From NCBI GenBank assembly GCA_964059195.1, contig CAXKWD010000007.1, forward strand, positions 21,959,023 through 22,023,022: a stretch of 64,000 nt of DNA, written 5' to 3'. Of the stretch, positions 11,437-21,524 are shown one piece after another (positions within the stretch are counted from its first letter, which is position 1; every line of letters starts with the position of its first letter). The position numbers and the translations under genes are program-made. The notes beneath the pieces are model-generated. The model was not told the origin of the DNA. It did no database searches and was given only the letters and a program-made list of their open reading frames with translations. The stretch is from Ectobius pallidus (taxonomy: Eukaryota > Arthropoda > Insecta > Blattodea > Ectobiidae).

Positions 11437-11800
11437 GTACCGAGTGAAGTGGCCGAGATGGTTACGTCTTGGACTCTTGAGAGGTCCCAGGTTCAAATCC
11501 CATGGCCGGTCAATTTGATGTGTTTTTTTTATATTTATTTATTTCATTTCTTCCACAGTCGTAAAGGCAAATGCCAAATTGGATATTTCATATCATGAAT
11601 CATTCTCACAATTTCTCCTGTATCATATCTATTTAAATTGATATCAGTTGAAATTTCCTCAATAAAAATACACCAACAATAGAAACAATTGAGAATCAAT
11701 AGTTCCATGGCCTACCCTACTGTATAGACACAGATCCCGAACTCCTGGTATTGCCTCGTGGCCAAAAGGAATATAAATACAGTTGAATTTTAAATAAAGA
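11437..11800 (+). mobile_element. tRNA-derived SINE, family A (unit 1, second copy)
   Basis: The tRNA-like head has box A GTGGCCGAGATGGTTACG and box B AGGTTCAAATCCC, followed by a body with CAGTCGTAAAGGCAAATG. The same locus in unit 2 is at 32611. It is not a tRNA gene: the body is far longer and it lacks a foldable 3' acceptor half. Confidence 0.7.
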
Positions 11801-12557
11801 GTTCAAAGAACTTCAGTGTGAATCAGCTGATAACCTTCGTTTCAAGCTAGGTGTGGTGTAACCTTCCCTCCCTGTGAGATCACCCTGTTGAATCTTCAGT
11901 CTGCAAGTCCAAATATACATTTCCCATATATAAATGGAACTTTAAATATGGAGACACAATAAAGACGAATTTGAGAAAACAGAATAATGCTGTGATTTAT
12001 TATGTACTGTAATAAATACAGTCAATTAATATTAATGAATGAAGAGAACGATGTAATCACATATAGGACCATGTTAATGTATTAAACTCCTTCGTAATTT
12101 TCTCCCATGCATCTTCCATCTCTTTTATGTTTACTCCATTTGTTGCTTTGCACTCTATTATTGTCTTGTACTTCGTCGCGATTGCACTTACTGTAATTAC
12201 TTTTACAGGTATTGATTAGTTTGTCCCTTGATTCTCTTTGTCATATCTTCCAGTTCGCCATTAAAAAGACAAAGGTACCGCGTAATGAAGTTCATTCATA
12301 GAAATGAATTTTTAGCCACTAACTTTTAGTTTGCTACTGTTTATATTTCCTGCGAGGGTGAAATGGTATTAGATAACCCTCTGCCGGAATAGCATGATGA
12401 AACACATGAGTCACAAAGAAGGAATACAATTTTAGCCCGAAGTTAACAAATCCGGGATTAGAGTGCATTTATTTATTTATTTTATTTTATATATTTATTT
12501 ATTACTTTATTTTTTATATATTTTTTGTCGATGAGACCGGGCGAAGGTCTCCATGTA

Positions 12558-13428
12558 CAAAGGTTGATCCAGAAATAAGGTTCCCATCAATTTTACAAAT
12601 CGACAGCATTGTTTATTCTCATAGCAATGTACATCGTTGGAAAGATGACACTTTGCTCTTTTTTTCGACATAATCGCCATCTTTTTCTAGGCATTTTTGT
12701 AGACGGTGCTCCAATTTTCTTATCCCAATGTCATAGAACGCGCCGCCAACCCGTTAAGGAAGCGTTTCACCCCATCTTTGATTTCATCGTCGCTCGTCGT
12801 CGATAGGTACCACGTATATTGACAGCAGAACACAAGGAGAAACGCCTTGCCAGTTTCTTCAAAAGTGTCAAGAAGATATGGAAAGATTGTTGCACTCCAT
12901 TGTTACGGGGGACGAAACGTGGGTATTTCATTTCACTCCCGAAACGAAACAAAAGTCCAAACAATGGCATCACTCAGGGTCACCAGTCGCAAAGAAGTTC
13001 AAACAAACTCCTTCTGCTGGCGAAGTCAATGCCAGTGTGTTTTGGGATCGTAAGAAATACTGCTGATCAATTTCATGGATCCTGGGACAACAATCAACTC
13101 AGACAGACAAACAGACATACAGACCTCGCGAATAGTGATTATCACTTGTTCCCGAAGTTAAAGGAACACTTGGGTGGCCAACGCTTCCGAAGCGACGATG
13201 AAGTCAAAGACGGGGTGAAACGCTTCCTCAGAGGGTTGGCGGCGGAGTTCTACGACATTGGGATACAAAAATTGGAGCACCGTCTACAAAAATGCCTAGA
13301 GAAAGATCGCGATTATGTCGAAAAATGTATCAAAGTGTCTTTTTTCCACCGATGCACATTGCTATGAGAATAAACAATGTTGTCTATTTGTAAAATTGAT
13401 GGGAACCTTATTTCTGGATAAACCCTTG
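12558..13428 (+). mobile_element. Foldback mariner with long inverted arms (871 bp)
   Basis: Ends resemble CAAAGGTTGATCCAGAAATA. It lies at a TA (12556-12557), with the right duplication altered to CA (13429-13430). The centre keeps mariner transposase pieces: HSIVTGDETWVFHF with the first catalytic aspartate, WHHSGSP, and, after a deletion, DLANSDYHLFPKLKEHLGG, which includes the third catalytic aspartate region. The second aspartate block is missing. The left 240 bp are an inverted, diverged copy of the C-terminal coding end (13190-13428), so both arms carry the end of the transposase gene. It cannot encode an active enzyme. It sits directly upstream of LRR gene 2. Confidence 0.88.
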
Positions 13429-13624
13429 CATAAGTAGGTCTTCTTTAGACCACACTAAGTTGGGTTTAAAAAAATAGATTCTGAAAAACTCATTAAAATC
13501 AGACAAAAGCTTCTCAGAAGGCGGGAAACCATATAATCTTATTATATATTGTGTACATATACGCAATGTAATTGTAACTAATTCACTTCAGAAACTGTCT
13601 TTTAATACCAAGTTTTCTCACTAG
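13429..13624 (+). promoter_or_regulatory. Conserved 5' block of LRR gene 2 with splice acceptor
   Basis: This block is shared with 35041-35237 and, split by an insertion, with 51225-53682. In those copies it begins TATAAGTAGG; here the mariner insertion leaves CATAAGTAGG. It ends in the acceptor TTTTCTCACTAG, with the ATG immediately after. A TATA box plus a short non-coding first exon is inference; the transcription start and 5' splice site are not established. Confidence 0.45.
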
Positions 13625-15154
13625 ATGTCAGATCACCAGCAGTCAAAGAAACTCACTGAGCTCGCCTTCACATCCTTCACGGAATACATGGAAGAAGAAG
13701 TCCTGCAATTGATTCAGTTGGTTCATCCAACGTGTCCGATAGAAGCTCTGCAGTTAATTATGGAGTTGGGGATGTATTGTCCAATATCGTCGGCAGTACT
13801 GGCTGTTGTTTCGAGAAAATGCATAGAACTTAAACGCTTCTTCCACGGCATGAGACTTCCAGCGTCTATTATAAATGAATTGACAGGATACCTAATGAAC
13901 AGTTTAGACAACATGTGCTCCTATCCCGCGTCTTTCATTATTTGTAAGGAAGCTGCTGATAAAGGAGGAATTACAATTCAGAATTACTTTGAAACTAAAG
14001 AACCTATATTGAGACCAATAACTGAAGTTTTCATACATCCCGACGTTACAGAAATCAATCTGGGCAGATATAAGTCGTTTGGTTCTGCATTTGACAAAAT
14101 TATCTCCTGCGAATTCATTGTTCCTATGATCCTAAGAGAAGCTCATAAGTTACCAAAATTAAAGGCATTGAATCTAAGACTAAAGTGTAAATTCCACGTT
14201 CAAATAGATAATCTAGTTCTTCCGCCACAACTCGAAGAGCTGACGTTGTGTGAAGAACCATCCATCGCTGGTGAAGGTTTAAGAAGTGTTGTCGAATCTT
14301 GCCCAGAACTGAAACATTTAAAACTTACCGTCGCATCTGAAGAAGGCATACATCATATCCTTAAGTGTAAACACCTAGAAACACTGCATCTGATAGGAAT
14401 CCCGGAGGGACATCTGGAGGAAGCCTGTGTTAAATTTATCGACGGCATACCAACCGATAAGACGAGCGATCGGTTGTGTACATCAAATCTAAAGTCGTTC
14501 GGATTAACATTGAAAGAGGAGAGCACTTTACGTCTACTTGTTAATAAGTTACCGATGCTAACCGAAATTTTTTTGTGTTTAATGCATGATTTCGACTTGT
14601 TTAGCTTAACACAACTTAAGAATCTTCGTTCTCTGCGTTTGGATATCTTGCATAGAACCTCAAATGAGTACAAAAAGATTCTTCCTTATTTGGGTAAAAA
14701 CCTTGTGTGTTTGGACTTACGACATTACTACACTTTGGACATAGAATGCATCGGTGAAACATGCAGTAACCTGAAATATTTATATCTTTCCGCTAAAAAG
14801 GAGATCGATTCAAAGCCACCTTTGAAAAAGTATCCGAATTTCAAATCAATTCAACGTCTAAAAATAAATATGCCTCTTGATTTTGGTTGGACGGAGTTTA
14901 TTACTGCGCAGTGCCTAAACCTTAAGGTAGTCGACGTCACTCTACAATATCCTGTACGTAATGTTGTCGAAAATGTTCTCAATCGCACTCCTGCTGACAG
15001 CTTGGAGGAAATACACTGGTTACCATTAGATGGAACTGATGAAAGTTTTTTTCTGGGTCTGCGGTCGAAGCATCCGAACCTCCGCATAGAATATCCAATT
15101 CATCAGGATGTTGATGTCTTGGCTGACAGAGCTGTTATGTATTTTAAAGAATGA
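13625..15154 (+). CDS. LRR protein paralog 2 (longest copy, 509 residues)
   Basis: This is an intact 509-codon frame starting ATG at the first base after the acceptor CTCACTAG. The N-terminal helical region contains LP-x(2)-II-NELTGYL near residues 78-90, like a worn F-box core. LRRs of the cysteine-containing type span about residues 185-470. It differs from the other copies by a longer C-terminus: a segment with LGLRSKHPNLRIEYP precedes the shared ending VMYFKE, about 26 residues more than genes 3 and 4. It also has private changes in the last repeats. An AATAAA signal begins within a few bases of the stop. The product is probably intracellular and protein-binding; the function is unknown. 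Confidence 0.85.
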   Translation: MSDHQQSKKLTELAFTSFTEYMEEEVLQLIQLVHPTCPIEALQLIMELGMYCPISSAVLAVVSRKCIELKRFFHGMRLPASIINELTGYLMNSLDNMCSYPASFIICKEAADKGGITIQNYFETKEPILRPITEVFIHPDVTEINLGRYKSFGSAFDKIISCEFIVPMILREAHKLPKLKALNLRLKCKFHVQIDNLVLPPQLEELTLCEEPSIAGEGLRSVVESCPELKHLKLTVASEEGIHHILKCKHLETLHLIGIPEGHLEEACVKFIDGIPTDKTSDRLCTSNLKSFGLTLKEESTLRLLVNKLPMLTEIFLCLMHDFDLFSLTQLKNLRSLRLDILHRTSNEYKKILPYLGKNLVCLDLRHYYTLDIECIGETCSNLKYLYLSAKKEIDSKPPLKKYPNFKSIQRLKINMPLDFGWTEFITAQCLNLKVVDVTLQYPVRNVVENVLNRTPADSLEEIHWLPLDGTDESFFLGLRSKHPNLRIEYPIHQDVDVLADRAVMYFKE

Positions 15155-16213
15155 AATAAATTTAAAATCAAGTAATTCTCTGAATTACTCTGATGGCCGA
15201 GTGCACCATTCTCCGGTTTTCTCAGCCGTTTCGTTACCGCGGTAAACGTAATACCGGGGTATTCTCAAAATCTCTGTGCGCCATTGCTAAAATACTGCGG
15301 TTTGCTAATGCTTGGAAATATTGCGGTTACTCTGCTCCGTATCCATTCCCATCGATGGTTTCTTCCATGGCCGCTAGGTTCTCTCTCTCTCTCTCTGCAC
15401 GTCTGCCAGTCACGGTGGCTCGCCTAGGCTATTGGTTTTCCAAATTCAATTTATTTGTTGCCTTATTATTCAATAAAAAGGATAAAAGGGAATATTATAT
15501 TGCGCATATATGTCGTCTGAATTCAAACTTTTAATTCAAGCACCATAGATACTGTACCAATCGTGAAATGAGTTGGTTTCGCCTACTACTGGTTTGGTTG
15601 AGGTGAGAAAGGAAGGTCATTTCAATCTATGTTACAGCACAGTATTTGCAAAGATATGTACCATCGTTCATTCTTCAAATAGATCCCACCTGTCTGTACA
15701 TTTCAATAAAATAACATTGATGTTTTAAAGAATAATTCTCACACGTGTGCAATCCAAGGCAAAGTAACACCACGAAATCTCTGCTCTGAGTTCGACATAG
15801 CCTCGCTTTTATTCCCGTACGACTAGTAGAAATTTTAGGTGCAAATTCATGTGCATAGCCATGAAAGGGCTGTTATAATTATGTTCGTGTACGTGCAGGT
15901 AAGATAAATTGATTACATACCCTATATACCGATACACAGGCTATATCGTGATGCATGCAGCCATTCACTTAAAGGAAAAGTAAACTAAAAATTCAGTATC
16001 GTTTTCTTCGTACAGATTGAAAGAAAATGTTTTTAAGAAATAATATTCACTGTTAGAAATGTTTTACACCTTCACATTTAATCACAAAACGAATATGTTT
16101 ATTGTAACGCGGTGGGCGCATGACGTCACGCTTGACTCAGTCTCGCCCGGTGAAAGATAGTTCACAGCATTCTGTCCACTGTTTCAGTTTTTTAGTGAGT
16201 ATCTGTTCAAACA

Positions 16214-16877
16214 ATGGTTTATTGTTGTGTTGTGGGATGTCCATTCTCATCGTCGAAGAGTGATAACACACTTAAAATATCTTTCCATCGATTTCCCAAC
16301 AGAGATAAGTCACCCGAACGTTATAAGCAATGGCAGATAGAAATAAAAAGAGAAAAATTTGTTCCTAGTAAATACAGTACGGTTTGTTCACAACATTTTG
16401 AAGAAAATGATACCGAGCTTTCGGTACAGTTACGAAAACAGTTAACTGGAGAAACCCCGCAATCTGTTTAAAAAAAGAAGTGCTGTGCCATCACTTCTTT
16501 TGCGTGGGATATCTGAAACACCGCCAATGAAGAAAAGAAAATCGTCGTACTTGAGGAAGAAGGAAATGAGAGAGTTGTTGCAAGATTCGAACAGTAATCC
16601 ATTAGTAACCGGGAATGGACAAATCGTGAATGTGGAATCTAGTCTTTATGACAAAAATTCAGTTTCTAACAGCGTAGGCGTTCAGTGTGAACTAGGAAAT
16701 GAAACTTATGCCAATGTTTCCACAAATTCATTGAATGCTTCTTCTGGAAATAGTGATAGCTCTTTTAGCATTTCAGACATTTCTACTACCGCAAAAGAAG
16801 ATTCAAAATCTGAAAGTGACTCTGTTCGTATCTTGAAAAATATTTTGTTTTTTAACTGTATTAGCTCTAAGTATTAA
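16214..16877 (+). pseudogene. THAP-domain protein, frameshifted
   Basis: The first frame (16214-16471) gives 85 residues with a THAP zinc finger: CCVVGC at residues 4-9, FHRFP at 24-28, W40 and CSQHF at 58-62 provide the C2CH ligands. It stops just before an A-rich run (16470-16476). The next frame (to 16877) continues with KKRSAVPSL, which matches the AVPxL/F motif that closes a THAP domain. A single-base shift in the A run therefore splits one protein. The second part is serine-rich with a basic KKRKSSYLRKK patch. No transposase domain follows. THAP domains bind DNA; here it is probably a relic of the surrounding transposon. Confidence 0.78.
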
Positions 16878-17011
16878 CTGATAACGACTGGCAACTAGTG
16901 TATCTTTATTTATAATAACGCTATCGAATGAGGCATATTGTGTTATACAGTCTACAACCCCCTTCTGTTCAAAAATTACTTCACAGTCTCAACAACACAC
17001 ACTCTCGTGGC

Positions 17012-17019
17012 CCGTTTTC

Positions 17020-17066
<47 letters not shown>

Positions 17067-18060
17067 TTTATTTTCTTGTCATTAAACCATTTAGGTAATA
17101 GACAAAGTCAGGAGTACATAGATTATATACATAAATTACAATACGAATTATATACATAATTCACAACCAATTTTACAATATAAGTGAAATCAATACATTA
17201 AGTTTCTTGTACATTTACTAACTATAAATTCTTAAAGTTTTATTCGAAATATTCATTAACATTATAAAATGGGTTGTCAACAACAATATTTTAAGAATAA
17301 CTTATATTTAGATAAATTAAATAAATAGGGCCATTACCATTAAACTATATTACACTCAAAAAATTCAGACACAGAGTAGAAAGGGTTGTTAACCAGGTAG
17401 GTATAGGCTACACCTTGCATTTGAATGGATTTATAGGCAATTCAGCAAGATGTGATGGTAGTGTATTAAACATTCTTTGACCTAACATTTCATAACTATT
17501 TGATGACTTATGTAATCTATGAAATGGTATATTTATTTTCTTACTTTGTCTGGTATTATAATTATGTATATCTTTTTTTAAGTTATGGCATGACAGATTG
17601 TTTTTTGTATAAAGCAGTACATTATAAATATAAAGATTAACTATGGTAAGACAACGTAATTTAGTAAACAAAGGTCTACAATGTTCTAGTTTGTGTGAGT
17701 TTGTTATTACCCTAACTACCTTCTTTTGCAGGATCAGAATGCGTTGATTATGGACACTATTTCCCCAAAGTAATATGCCATATGAGATTATACTTTGGAA
17801 GAACGCAAAGTATGCAGATCTTATATAGTTATCTGGCACAAATTCTTTCAGTTTTCTTATAAGATATATAACCCTAGACAATTTAGTAGTAATATAATTG
17901 ACATGCGGTTCCCAGTTCAGCTTCATATCTAGATATATACCTAAAAACTTAATGCTTTCTGTACTATTTTCTACTGGTAAATCTCTAAGACTAAAAAATA
18001 TTTGTTGAGTTTTACTATTATTTAATAAATAACATGTATACACAGCCCACATTTACACCA
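17012..18060 (-). mobile_element. 5'-truncated LINE fragment (RT C-terminal part), minus strand
   Basis: The minus-strand frame 18052-17408 encodes 214 residues typical of the end of a LINE reverse transcriptase and its C-terminal region: STESIKFLGIYLDMKLNW, then SIISYGILLWGNS and FNTLPSHLAELP. On the minus strand it ends in an (ATT)n tract (17022-17065 on the + strand, as AAT). No catalytic motif is included. It is probably CR1- or Jockey-group; the clade is not certain. It is inserted in the THAP-bearing element. Confidence 0.75.
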
Positions 18061-20227
18061 TTCCGTATTTTCTTTTCTTCCTTGCAATTCTTTCAATAAT
18101 TCCTTGTCATGTTCTTTTCGTGTGATATTAATTTGTGAATACCGAGATTTGTCATTATAAGGTAACATTGCAGACATCTCTATCAACAACAAACACAAAT
18201 GAGACTTTGTGGTGTATTAGAAACACACGCGCGAGCATTACAGCAGCCGTCATCCTGCCAGCGAGTTAGTCAGGCGTGACGTCACAGGAGCGTTTTACTT
18301 CACCCGTACAAAGCGTAATATTGGCGCCTTAAGTTCACAAGATCACCATTCGTTTCGTAATTCAAAGCTCCGTGCGATGAGATTAAAATAAAAAAATGGT
18401 GTTTTTTTAGTTTACCCTTCCTTTAAATTTGGCCTAGGACCACTGGTTTTCCATATTTCATTTGTTTGTTGCCTTATTGTTCAATAATAAATGTTCATAA
18501 GGATAAAATGGAATATTATATTGCGTATATATGTCGTCTGAATTCACACTTTGAATTCAAACACCATAAATACTGTACTAATCGTACTAATCGTGGTTAC
18601 GCCCACTAGCCTACTCGATGGACCTGGTTTGGTTCAGGTAAGAAAGGAAGGTCATTTCAATCGATGTTACAGCACAGTATTTGCAAAGATATGCACCATC
18701 GTTCATTCTACAAATAGACCCCACCTGTTTCTCATTATTCTTTATGTTCAATTAGCTTTTGGCCTAGATATTGTAAATATGATACATTACGCTGATCTCC
18801 ATCGTGGAAAGAAACCGCGGTTTTCTCACTTTACAGCTCCTTCACGGCCGGTTTGCATCTTACCGCGGTAAAAGTCGAAACCGAGCACGGTGCAACGAAA
18901 GTATGACTTTACCGGGGTAAACTAAGTAACTTTACCGCGGTATTCTGAATACCGAGGTTGGTGCACTCGGCCATGTAACTCGCTTATTATTTCAACTGTT
19001 ATTATAGTTGGCAATAAGAGATGCACAAAGTTAAAATTTCCAGCGCAAACCAACATAAAAAAAAGAAACCAAGTAAGTGATAGTAAGTATTATTAATGGA
19101 AACTATCCGTTCAGTTTTAATTTTTTTTTAATTCAGATATAAAATGTTAAAATTAATTTATGAATTGTGATATTTATTGGATGTTACGCTTGTTACGCCT
19201 AAATTTATAAAAATAACGCAAGTAGTTTATTTGATTATTATTTTAAATTATATATCAAAGTATTAATTTATTAATTAAATTAATATTTTGAAATATTCTA
19301 ATAACATTGATGCTGCATAGCACTACACTTTCTGTCCTACTATACTGGTAATGAATTTTCCATTGAGACGTAGCCACAAATACTTTTAAAGTAAATGGGA
19401 AGAGGGGAAAGTGGGGTAGGAGCCGAAGGATTTTCTGAGAAACCCACATTTCTTTCTGCCTCGGCATTAATAGAAGACGTTTATTTCTTAAATTACGATA
19501 TCGACATATACATTTCCCTCAAAGGAGGTAATCTGGCCCAGAATACAAAAAACATATTATAGTAACACCACAGTATAAATATTAATACGTATACTGTGGT
19601 ATACCATCAGTGTTGATAGTTTTATTTGTAATATAATTTCGCTTTTGAACGCTTTGAATGAGGTTTCGGTCTAGAAATAATTATCTGGTGTGAACAAACA
19701 TGAATTCAGAAGCTTAATTGAGTAACTAAGGTAAAACTAGGCACAAGTGATATTCTGCAAAGAAGAAAATACTTTTTTGATTTTTTCTTTCAAAGCAATG
19801 AATATAATACACTTGTCAAAACAATTAGAGGGACATTATAATTTACAGAAAACATTCGCCGATTACAGAGAACGTTGGACGCGGATTGTTCATGGTTTTG
19901 TTTACGTAAATCATGATCCAAATTACATTCCCATGCGACCATGTGTGGGGGAAAACGAAACATAGCAGGAATGGAGCAAACTCAAAGTGACTGCTACAGG
20001 ATAATGCTGTGGCCACAAGGGATGATGTACAAGACCTCGATGTCATTACAAGGGGTAGGTCTAACAACAGTCCAGATTGGAACCTAATCGAACACATAAT
20101 TTACATGCTGGATAGAATAATTCACAAATCAAGGAAGAATAATTCACAAATCAAGGAAGAGCCCTCCAGATCCCACGAAACTGGAAGTGGTTCCTCACGA
20201 GGAATAGGACCACATTCCTCAAAGGGA

Positions 20228-20385
20228 CATAAGTTAACATGTATTTTAATAGTATTTTAGTTTATTTTATTTAGGTTTTAAATAGTTAAATTATATATTT
20301 GCTACATTGTGTTTGACTGGTGGAGCGGAAGAGAAGGCCTAATGGCCTTAGCTCTGCCAGCTTAAATAAACAGAATAATTAAAAA
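20228..20385 (+). mobile_element. 3' end of a non-LTR retroelement
   Basis: This stretch is absent at the matching place in the other units. It contains GTGGAGCGGAAGAGAAGGCC followed by TAATGGCCTTAGCTCTGCCA, wording I associate with the 3' untranslated end of insect LINEs, then AATAAA. Only the tail is present. Boundaries are approximate. Confidence 0.5.
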
Positions 20386-20593
20386 GCCTTATCAGAAGCA
20401 TGACTTGAAGGTGTGCGAGATGTATTAGTGGCAAACGGCGGTCATACAAGTGTTTAGTGTTTAGTGTTTTATAAAGAAAAAATATATCATTAAATAAATT
20501 TTCTAGTTTGGATTAGCACCATGTCACACTTTCATTTGTAAATTGAATACTATGGCAAGTAAAAGACGTTTACGTTAGTTCACAATAATTGAC

Positions 20594-20811
20594 TGTTAAA
20601 GGTCTAATATCTACACAATATGTTACTAGTGCTGCCATCTGTCGTGCATTGTCGGCAGACATGTTTGTTTGTTCCACTGCCTTCTAAACTGTATTACTCG
20701 TGTATACACTGCCTGTCCTAGTAATTCTCGAGACGGCGGTGGTTTGTTCTATGTCCCTAAATAAATTTCAGTCTGTGCCACTCGTCAGTGGGAATACGTT
20801 GTTTTATTATA
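20594..20811 (+). repeat. Copia 5' LTR (218 bp, including a 67-bp micro-MITE and its TSD)
   Basis: Without the 75 bp added by the micro-MITE and its duplication, this LTR reads identically to the 3' LTR at 24952-25094. Confidence 0.93.
20675..20741. mobile_element. Micro-MITE copy 2, 67 bp, inside the copia 5' LTR
   Basis: It starts CACTGCCTTCT and ends AGACGGCGGTG, flanked by an exact 8-bp duplication GTTTGTTC (20667-20674 and 20742-20749). It matches the 56-bp copy at 5799-5854, with an extra 11 bp in the middle. Because it is missing from the 3' LTR, it jumped after the retrotransposon had integrated. Confidence 0.9.
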
Positions 20812-20944
20812 GGTTATGGGCCCAGACGCTCATAAAATCGCGGTATTGAGTCGTTTTAACAAGGATTTTGCAGTAAAGCAAGTGTTAAAAGACAGTATTC
20901 AGTGCGATTTAGCTGTGAACTGACTGATCGTATTAATTATCGCA

Positions 20945-21523
20945 ATGTATAAGTGTAAAAACTGTTCGTCAAAAATGGCTACCAACTACCTTATCAATGT
21001 GCCGAAACTAAAGGGACGCGATAATTATTCGGAGTGGTGTTTCGCTGCAGAAAATGTCTTAGTTCTCGAAGGCATGAAGCATTGTATCAAGCCAGAACCG
21101 GGAAAAGAAATAGCAAGCGCGGATGACGAAAAAACTAAAGCCCAATTGATTATGACCATCGACCCGTCGTTGTATGTCCACGTCAAAACCGTTAAATCTT
21201 CGAAAGAATTGTGGAATAATCTACAGCAATTATTTGATGATAGTGGCTTTTCACGGAGAATAAGTCTGTTGAGAAATTTGATTTCAATCCGGCGAGAAAA
21301 TTACAGTTCGATGACGTCATATGTGACGCAGATTATCGATACAGCGCAGAAATTAAGTGGAACGGGATTTGAAATAAATGATCAATGGACAGGGTCATTG
21401 TTGTTGGCTGGATTGCCTGATCGTTTTGCTCCAATGATCATGGCAATCGAACATTCGGGCATTTCCATTACGGCAGACAATATCAAGACAAAATTATTAG
21501 TCGGTAGATTACAACGACAGTGA
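20945..21523 (+). pseudogene. Copia gag N-terminal part (frame ends in TGA)
   Basis: The frame encodes 192 residues with the usual copia gag layout: KLKGRDNYSEWCFAAENVL near the start, then KELWNNLQQLFDD and LLAGLPDRFAPMI. It ends LQRQ-stop just before the nucleocapsid segment, which continues in another frame. Copia elements normally encode one polyprotein, so this is read as a one-base lesion; a programmed shift is possible but not supported by a recognised signal. Confidence 0.85.
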
Positions 21524-21524
21524 A

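Larger units (their letters stand above)
767..13624 (+). repeat. Tandem segmental duplication, unit 1
   Basis: The stretch from gene 1 to the start of gene 2 shares an ordered series of blocks with units 2 and 3. Markers are an antisense-like AT block near 3.3 kb, the block with ATTCGCCGGTTACAGAG near 4.2 kb, GTCACTGACGTCGAAG near 5.3 kb, a SINE near 6.0 kb, a mariner relic from 6.75 kb, CCGGATTCCAGGAGTTCC near 10.07 kb, a second SINE near 11.4 kb, and a GAGACCGGGCG block near 12.53 kb. Between the listed insertions the DNA has no gene that I recognise. Confidence 0.85.
15971..18424 (+). mobile_element. Inner element with TIRs and a THAP-domain gene (P-like?)
   Basis: Its ends are inverted copies: AAAGGAAAAGTAAACTAAAA on the left and, read in reverse, AAAGGAAGGGTAAACTAAAA on the right. 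Inverted similarity continues inward, including GACGTCACGC followed by TGACT near 16120 and 18270. It encloses a THAP-domain frame, which is typical of P-type transposases and their derivatives. No transposase catalytic region is left, and a LINE fragment occupies the middle. No duplication was found, so the P-like assignment is inference. Confidence 0.6.
15194..18973. mobile_element. 3.8-kb TIR transposon, superfamily unassigned, with nested elements
   Basis: A perfect 15-bp inverted terminus TGGCCGAGTGCACCA occurs at both ends. The flanks are TGA (15191-15193) and TGT (18974-18976); removing the element and one triplet restores the CTCTGAAACTCG seen in unit 1, so a 3-bp duplication with one later change is likely. 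Subterminal zones contain palindromic TTACCGCGGTAA and close variants (15234, 18862, 18906, 18930). About 280 bp near the left (15418-15700) recur as a direct repeat near the right (18440-18735). No transposase belonging to it was recognised. Confidence 0.85.

Noticed and set aside
11439..11515. Possible tRNA genes at the box A/box B regions (also near 6030, 28200, 32615, 48080, 50150, 56660)
   Set aside because: The promoter boxes fit, but the stems do not form a full cloverleaf and each continues into a SINE body, several with TSDs.
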